The notes under the pieces: model-generated
Told to the model about the DNA's origin: nothing
What the model saw: the letters and a program-made list of their open reading frames with translations, nothing else
The model's database searches: none
Made by a program: the position numbers and the translations under genes
Shown: positions 6,604 through 9,486 of the stretch, one piece after another
How the letters are laid out: every line of letters starts with the position of its first letter
How positions within the stretch are numbered: the stretch's first letter is position 1
Assembly: GCA_030830595.1 (NCBI GenBank)
Contig: JAURMS010000395.1
Coordinates: forward strand, 1-9,486
Direction of reading: 5' to 3'
Length of the DNA: 9,486 nt
Source: Gammaproteobacteria bacterium
GTDB taxonomy: Bacteria > Pseudomonadota > Gammaproteobacteria > Steroidobacterales > Steroidobacteraceae

Positions 6604-8604
6604 ATGCCACGCTCCATCCTGGTTACCAGTGCCCTGCCCTATGCCAACGGACCCACTCACCTGGGTCACGTTACCGAAACCGTGCAAACGGACATCTGGG
6701 TGCGCTTCCAGCGCCTGCGCGGCCACGAATGCCATTACGTCTGCGCGGACGACACCCATGGCACGCCGATCATGTTGCAGGCGAGGGCGGAGGGCATCAC
6801 GCCGGAGGCACTCATCGAGCGGGTCGGTGTCGAGCGCAGGCGCAGCTTCGCCGGCTTCCGGATCGGCTTCGACAACTACTACACCACCCACTCGCCGGAA
6901 AACAGGCACTACACCGAGCTGGTGTTCAAGGCCCTCGATGCGGCCGGCCACATCGATCGTCGACCGGTGGTGCAGGCCTACGATGAACAGGCCGGCATGT
7001 TCCTGCCCGATCGCTACGTCAAGGGCCACTGCCCGCGATGCGATGCCCCGGATCAGTACGGAGACAGCTGCGAGGCCTGCGGGGCGACCTACTCCCCGTC
7101 CGACCTGAAGAACCCCGTTTCCGTGCTCAGCGGCACCGCACCGATCCAGCGCGAGTCGGAGCACCTGTTTTTCAAGCTCGGTCACTTCGAGGACATGCTG
7201 CGGGCCTGGACCCGCTCCGGCACCCTGCATCCGGCGGTCACCAACAAGCTGGACGAGTGGTTCGAGGCCGGGCTGCGCGACTGGGACGTGTCCCGCGACG
7301 CGCCGTATTTCGGTTTCGAGATTCCGGGTGCGCCAGGCAAGTTCTTCTACGTGTGGCTGGACGCACCGATCGGGTACATGGCCAGTTTCGACGACCTCTG
7401 CCGACGCACCGGGCTTGATTTCGACGCCTACTGGCGTCCAGGCGGCAACACCGAGCTGCACCATTTCATCGGCAAGGACATCCTGTACTTCCACTCGCTG
7501 TTCTGGCCGGCCACGCTGGAAGGCGCCGGGTTCCGCAAGCCCGATGGGGTCCACGTGCACGGCTTCCTGACCATCAACGGCCAGAAGATGTCCAAGTCAC
7601 GCGGCACCTTCGTCACCGCGGAGCGCTACCTGGAGCTGCTGCCAGCCGAGTATTTCCGCTACTTCATCGCCGGCAAGCTGGGGCCGGGCGTCGACGACTT
7701 CGACCTCAACCTCGAGGAGTTCACCACCCGCATCAATGCCGAGATCGTCGGCAAGCTGGTCAACCTGGCCTCGCGCTGCGCGCCGTTCATCACCCGTGGT
7801 CACGATGGCCTGCTGGCCTCCGCCCTCCCCGATCCTGCCCTGCACGCGGACTTTGCCCGCGCGGGAGAGTCCATCGCCAGCCTGTTCGAGGCCCGCGAAT
7901 ATGCCGCAGCGATCCGCGAGATCATGGCCCTGGCCGACCGCGCCAACCAATACGTCGATGCCCACAAACCATGGGTACTGGCCCGTGACCCGGCCCGGGC
8001 CAGCGAGGTCCAGGCGGTCGCCACCCAGGCGCTCAACCTGTTCCGGATGCTGATGGCCTGGCTCAAGCCGGTCATGCCAGACATGGCCACGAGGGCCGAG
8101 GCCTTCCTCGGGGCTCCCATCCGCCACTGGGACGATGCGGGCACGCCGCTGCTCGGCACCCGTATCCAGCCCTACGATCCTCTCGCCTCGCGGCTCGACC
8201 TGGCCTTGGTCAACAAGCTCGTCGAGACCCCACCCTCCACCCCGCAGCCGCCTCCGCCTCCGCCGGAGGGGACCGGCGAGGTCGACATCGAGACTTTCCA
8301 GAAGGTAGACCTGCGGGTCGCCCGCATCGCCTCGGCCGAACTTGTCGAGGGCGCGGACAAGCTCCTGAAGCTCAGCCTCGACCTGGGCGAGGGCGGCTCG
8401 CGCCAGGTCTTCGCCGGCATCCGCGCTGCCTATGACCCTGCCACGCTGGTCGACCGACTGGTGGTGGTGGTCGCCAACCTCAAGCCCCGCAAGATGCGCT
8501 TCGGCGTGTCGGAGGGCATGGTGCTGGCGGCCGGACCGGGTGGAGAGGACATCTTCCTGCTGGCGCCTGATGCAGGGGCCAGGCCCGGTATGCGGGTCAA
8601 GTGA
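6604..8604 (+). CDS. metG: Methionyl-tRNA synthetase
   Basis: This cytoplasmic class I synthetase charges tRNA-Met and initiator tRNA with methionine, using ATP. It is full length at 666 residues (E. coli 677). The Rossmann start ALPYANGPTHLGH carries the HIGH-type signature HLGH (19-22). A zinc knuckle has cysteines at 143, 146, 156 and 159 (CPRC and CEAC), WLDAPIGYMA is at 251-260, and KMSKS is at 328-332. The anticodon-binding helical domain is at about 370-530. A linker with six consecutive prolines (549-554) leads to the C-terminal tRNA-binding/dimerisation domain (about 558-666; FQKVDLRVARI, VVANLKPRKMRFGVSEGM). It has its own ribosome binding site and a likely promoter, and its stop overlaps the start of the rsxB-like gene. 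Confidence 0.98.
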   Translation: MPRSILVTSALPYANGPTHLGHVTETVQTDIWVRFQRLRGHECHYVCADDTHGTPIMLQARAEGITPEALIERVGVERRRSFAGFRIGFDNYYTTHSPENRHYTELVFKALDAAGHIDRRPVVQAYDEQAGMFLPDRYVKGHCPRCDAPDQYGDSCEACGATYSPSDLKNPVSVLSGTAPIQRESEHLFFKLGHFEDMLRAWTRSGTLHPAVTNKLDEWFEAGLRDWDVSRDAPYFGFEIPGAPGKFFYVWLDAPIGYMASFDDLCRRTGLDFDAYWRPGGNTELHHFIGKDILYFHSLFWPATLEGAGFRKPDGVHVHGFLTINGQKMSKSRGTFVTAERYLELLPAEYFRYFIAGKLGPGVDDFDLNLEEFTTRINAEIVGKLVNLASRCAPFITRGHDGLLASALPDPALHADFARAGESIASLFEAREYAAAIREIMALADRANQYVDAHKPWVLARDPARASEVQAVATQALNLFRMLMAWLKPVMPDMATRAEAFLGAPIRHWDDAGTPLLGTRIQPYDPLASRLDLALVNKLVETPPSTPQPPPPPPEGTGEVDIETFQKVDLRVARIASAELVEGADKLLKLSLDLGEGGSRQVFAGIRAAYDPATLVDRLVVVVANLKPRKMRFGVSEGMVLAAGPGGEDIFLLAPDAGARPGMRVK

Positions 8605-9170
8605 CCGACGACCGCTCCGCACTCGCCGAGCGTATCTACGGCCTGCTCCCGCAGACCCAGTGCCGGCGCTGCGGCTTCGAGGGCTGCCGCCCCTACGCCG
8701 AGGCCCTGGCCGAGGGCCTCACCCGGTCCAATCGCTGCCCGCCGGGGGGGCAACCGGTGCTAGAGGCGCTGGGCCAGTTACTGGGTGTCCACGAGAACGG
8801 CCTTGATCTCGAATGCGGCAGCGAAGCACCACCCACCGTAGCGCTGGTCATCGAGGCCGACTGCATCGGTTGTGCGCGCTGTATCGACGCCTGTCCGACC
8901 GACGCCATCGTCGGCGCGCGCAAGTGGATGCATACGGTCATCGCCGTGGATTGCTCCGGCTGCGAGTTGTGCCTGCCGGCCTGTCCAGTCGATTGCATCA
9001 GCATGGTGGCTGCGCCTCACCTGCCGACGCGGCCGCTGGACGGCGCGGATATCGCCGACCGCGCCCGGCACTTCCACCACCTGCAGGGCCGCAGGGAGGC
9101 ACGCCTCGAGCGCCTGGCTGCGCGCCGGCGAATGGCGATGGCCAGCCGCCTTGCCGAGCCCGCGCCATGA
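8601..9170 (+). CDS. rsxB: RsxB/RnfB-like iron-sulfur protein without membrane anchor
   Basis: In Rnf/Rsx complexes, RnfB/RsxB is the multi-cluster ferredoxin subunit that relays electrons at the inner membrane. This 189-residue protein has an N-terminal 4Fe-4S domain (C21-x2-C24-x4-C29, then C46; CRRCGFEGCRPYAEA) and two ferredoxin motifs (C88, C91, C94, C98 and C118, C121, C124, C128). All twelve ligands are present. The roughly 30-residue N-terminal membrane helix of E. coli RsxB is absent, and the C-terminus is an Arg/Ala-rich basic tail instead. GTG 8601 overlaps the metG stop by 4 bp, and its own stop overlaps the nth ATG, so expression is coupled. No rsxA precedes it, and nth follows at once, so it is not in an rnf operon here. 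It is probably a soluble stand-alone electron carrier; its partner is unknown. Confidence 0.9.
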   Translation: MTDDRSALAERIYGLLPQTQCRRCGFEGCRPYAEALAEGLTRSNRCPPGGQPVLEALGQLLGVHENGLDLECGSEAPPTVALVIEADCIGCARCIDACPTDAIVGARKWMHTVIAVDCSGCELCLPACPVDCISMVAAPHLPTRPLDGADIADRARHFHHLQGRREARLERLAARRRMAMASRLAEPAP

Positions 9171-9486
9171 ATCGGGACAAGCGCCGGCTGATTTTCGAAC
9201 GCCTGCGGGCTGCGCATCCGCGGCCCACCACCGAACTGGAATACTCGACTCCCTTCCAGTTGCTGGTCGCCGTCATTCTCTCGGCCCAGTCTACCGACCG
9301 CGGGGTGAATCGCGTCACTCGACAATTATTCCCCGTGGCGGGCACCCCCGAGGCCATCGCTGCCCTGGGCGAGCAGGGCCTGGTGCCGTACCTGAAGACC
9401 ATCGGACTCTGGGCCAACAAGGCCAGGAACGTCGCCGCCACGGCACGGCTGATCGTGGAGCAGCATGCAGGCGAGGTGCCACGCGA
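9167..9486 (+). CDS. nth: Endonuclease III (3' truncated by the window edge)
   Basis: Nth is a DNA glycosylase/AP lyase that removes oxidised pyrimidines in base excision repair. The first 106 codons are present. MNRDKRRLIFERLRAAHPRPTTELEYSTPFQLLVAVILSAQSTD closely parallels the start of E. coli Nth, and it continues through YLKTIGLWANKARNV to EQHAGEVPR. The helix-hairpin-helix, the catalytic Lys and Asp and the 4Fe-4S cysteines lie beyond the right edge and cannot be checked. ATG 9167 overlaps the rsxB-like stop (ATGA). In E. coli, nth is the last gene of the rsx operon, so the rsxB-nth link is kept here without the other rsx genes between them. Confidence 0.95.
   Translation, partial: MNRDKRRLIFERLRAAHPRPTTELEYSTPFQLLVAVILSAQSTDRGVNRVTRQLFPVAGTPEAIAALGEQGLVPYLKTIGLWANKARNVAATARLIVEQHAGEVPR

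Noticed and set aside
6073..7560. 495-codon minus-strand frame spanning the end of pilU and the start of metG
   Set aside because: It crosses two well-supported genes and their intergenic gap, with no domain or ribosome binding site.
7597..8622. 341-codon minus-strand frame opposite metG
   Set aside because: metG on the plus strand is certain here; the antisense product is a compositional shadow.
8744..8750. Run of seven G in the rsxB-like gene as a possible frameshift
   Set aside because: The frame is intact, with the fourth ligand Cys46 before the run and both ferredoxin motifs after it, so there is no sign of a shift.

Overview
The window is high-GC, densely packed bacterial chromosome with no mobile elements, CRISPR arrays or RNA genes that I can see. 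The housekeeping content points to a gammaproteobacterium. It has a 188-residue Dcd of the Pseudomonas type, ApbC/Mrp, a long MetG with a C-terminal tRNA-binding domain, an RsxB-like ferredoxin and Nth. A PilT/PilU-type retraction ATPase pair is also present. I suspect a purple-sulfur/Ectothiorhodospiraceae-like or related lineage, but the sequence does not prove genus or family.

Layout. Bases 1-145 hold the C-terminal end of an unidentified plus-strand gene. It meets dcd tail to tail, with the two stop codons abutting as TGA|TCA. apbC and dcd form a minus-strand operon (1803 down to 146) with an ATGA overlap. A 162-bp divergent intergenic region (1804-1965) separates it from a plus-strand run that continues to the end of the window. 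That run starts with an 809-residue protein with N-terminal HEAT repeats and a C-terminal Hanks-type Ser/Thr kinase. Two tandem PilT-family ATPases follow, with gaps of 13 and 5 bp. After a 39-bp gap with its own promoter-like element and Shine-Dalgarno sequence come metG, rsxB-like and nth, each overlapping the next by 4 bp. nth runs off the right edge.

How the genes work together. From memory, apbC-dcd divergent from metG is also the arrangement in Pseudomonas aeruginosa. Seen that way, the kinase-pilT-pilU cassette looks like an insert in an otherwise conserved housekeeping neighbourhood. Its tight spacing suggests that the HEAT-kinase acts on, or scaffolds, the type IV pilus retraction motors; this is inference. 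The two ATPases align with each other without gaps over about 245 residues, and each has a changed residue in a conserved PilT motif. The flanking genes share an iron-sulfur theme: ApbC is an Fe-S carrier, the RsxB-like protein has three cluster motifs, and the Nth family carries a 4Fe-4S cluster.

The most interesting part is 1966-6564, the kinase/retraction-ATPase cassette.
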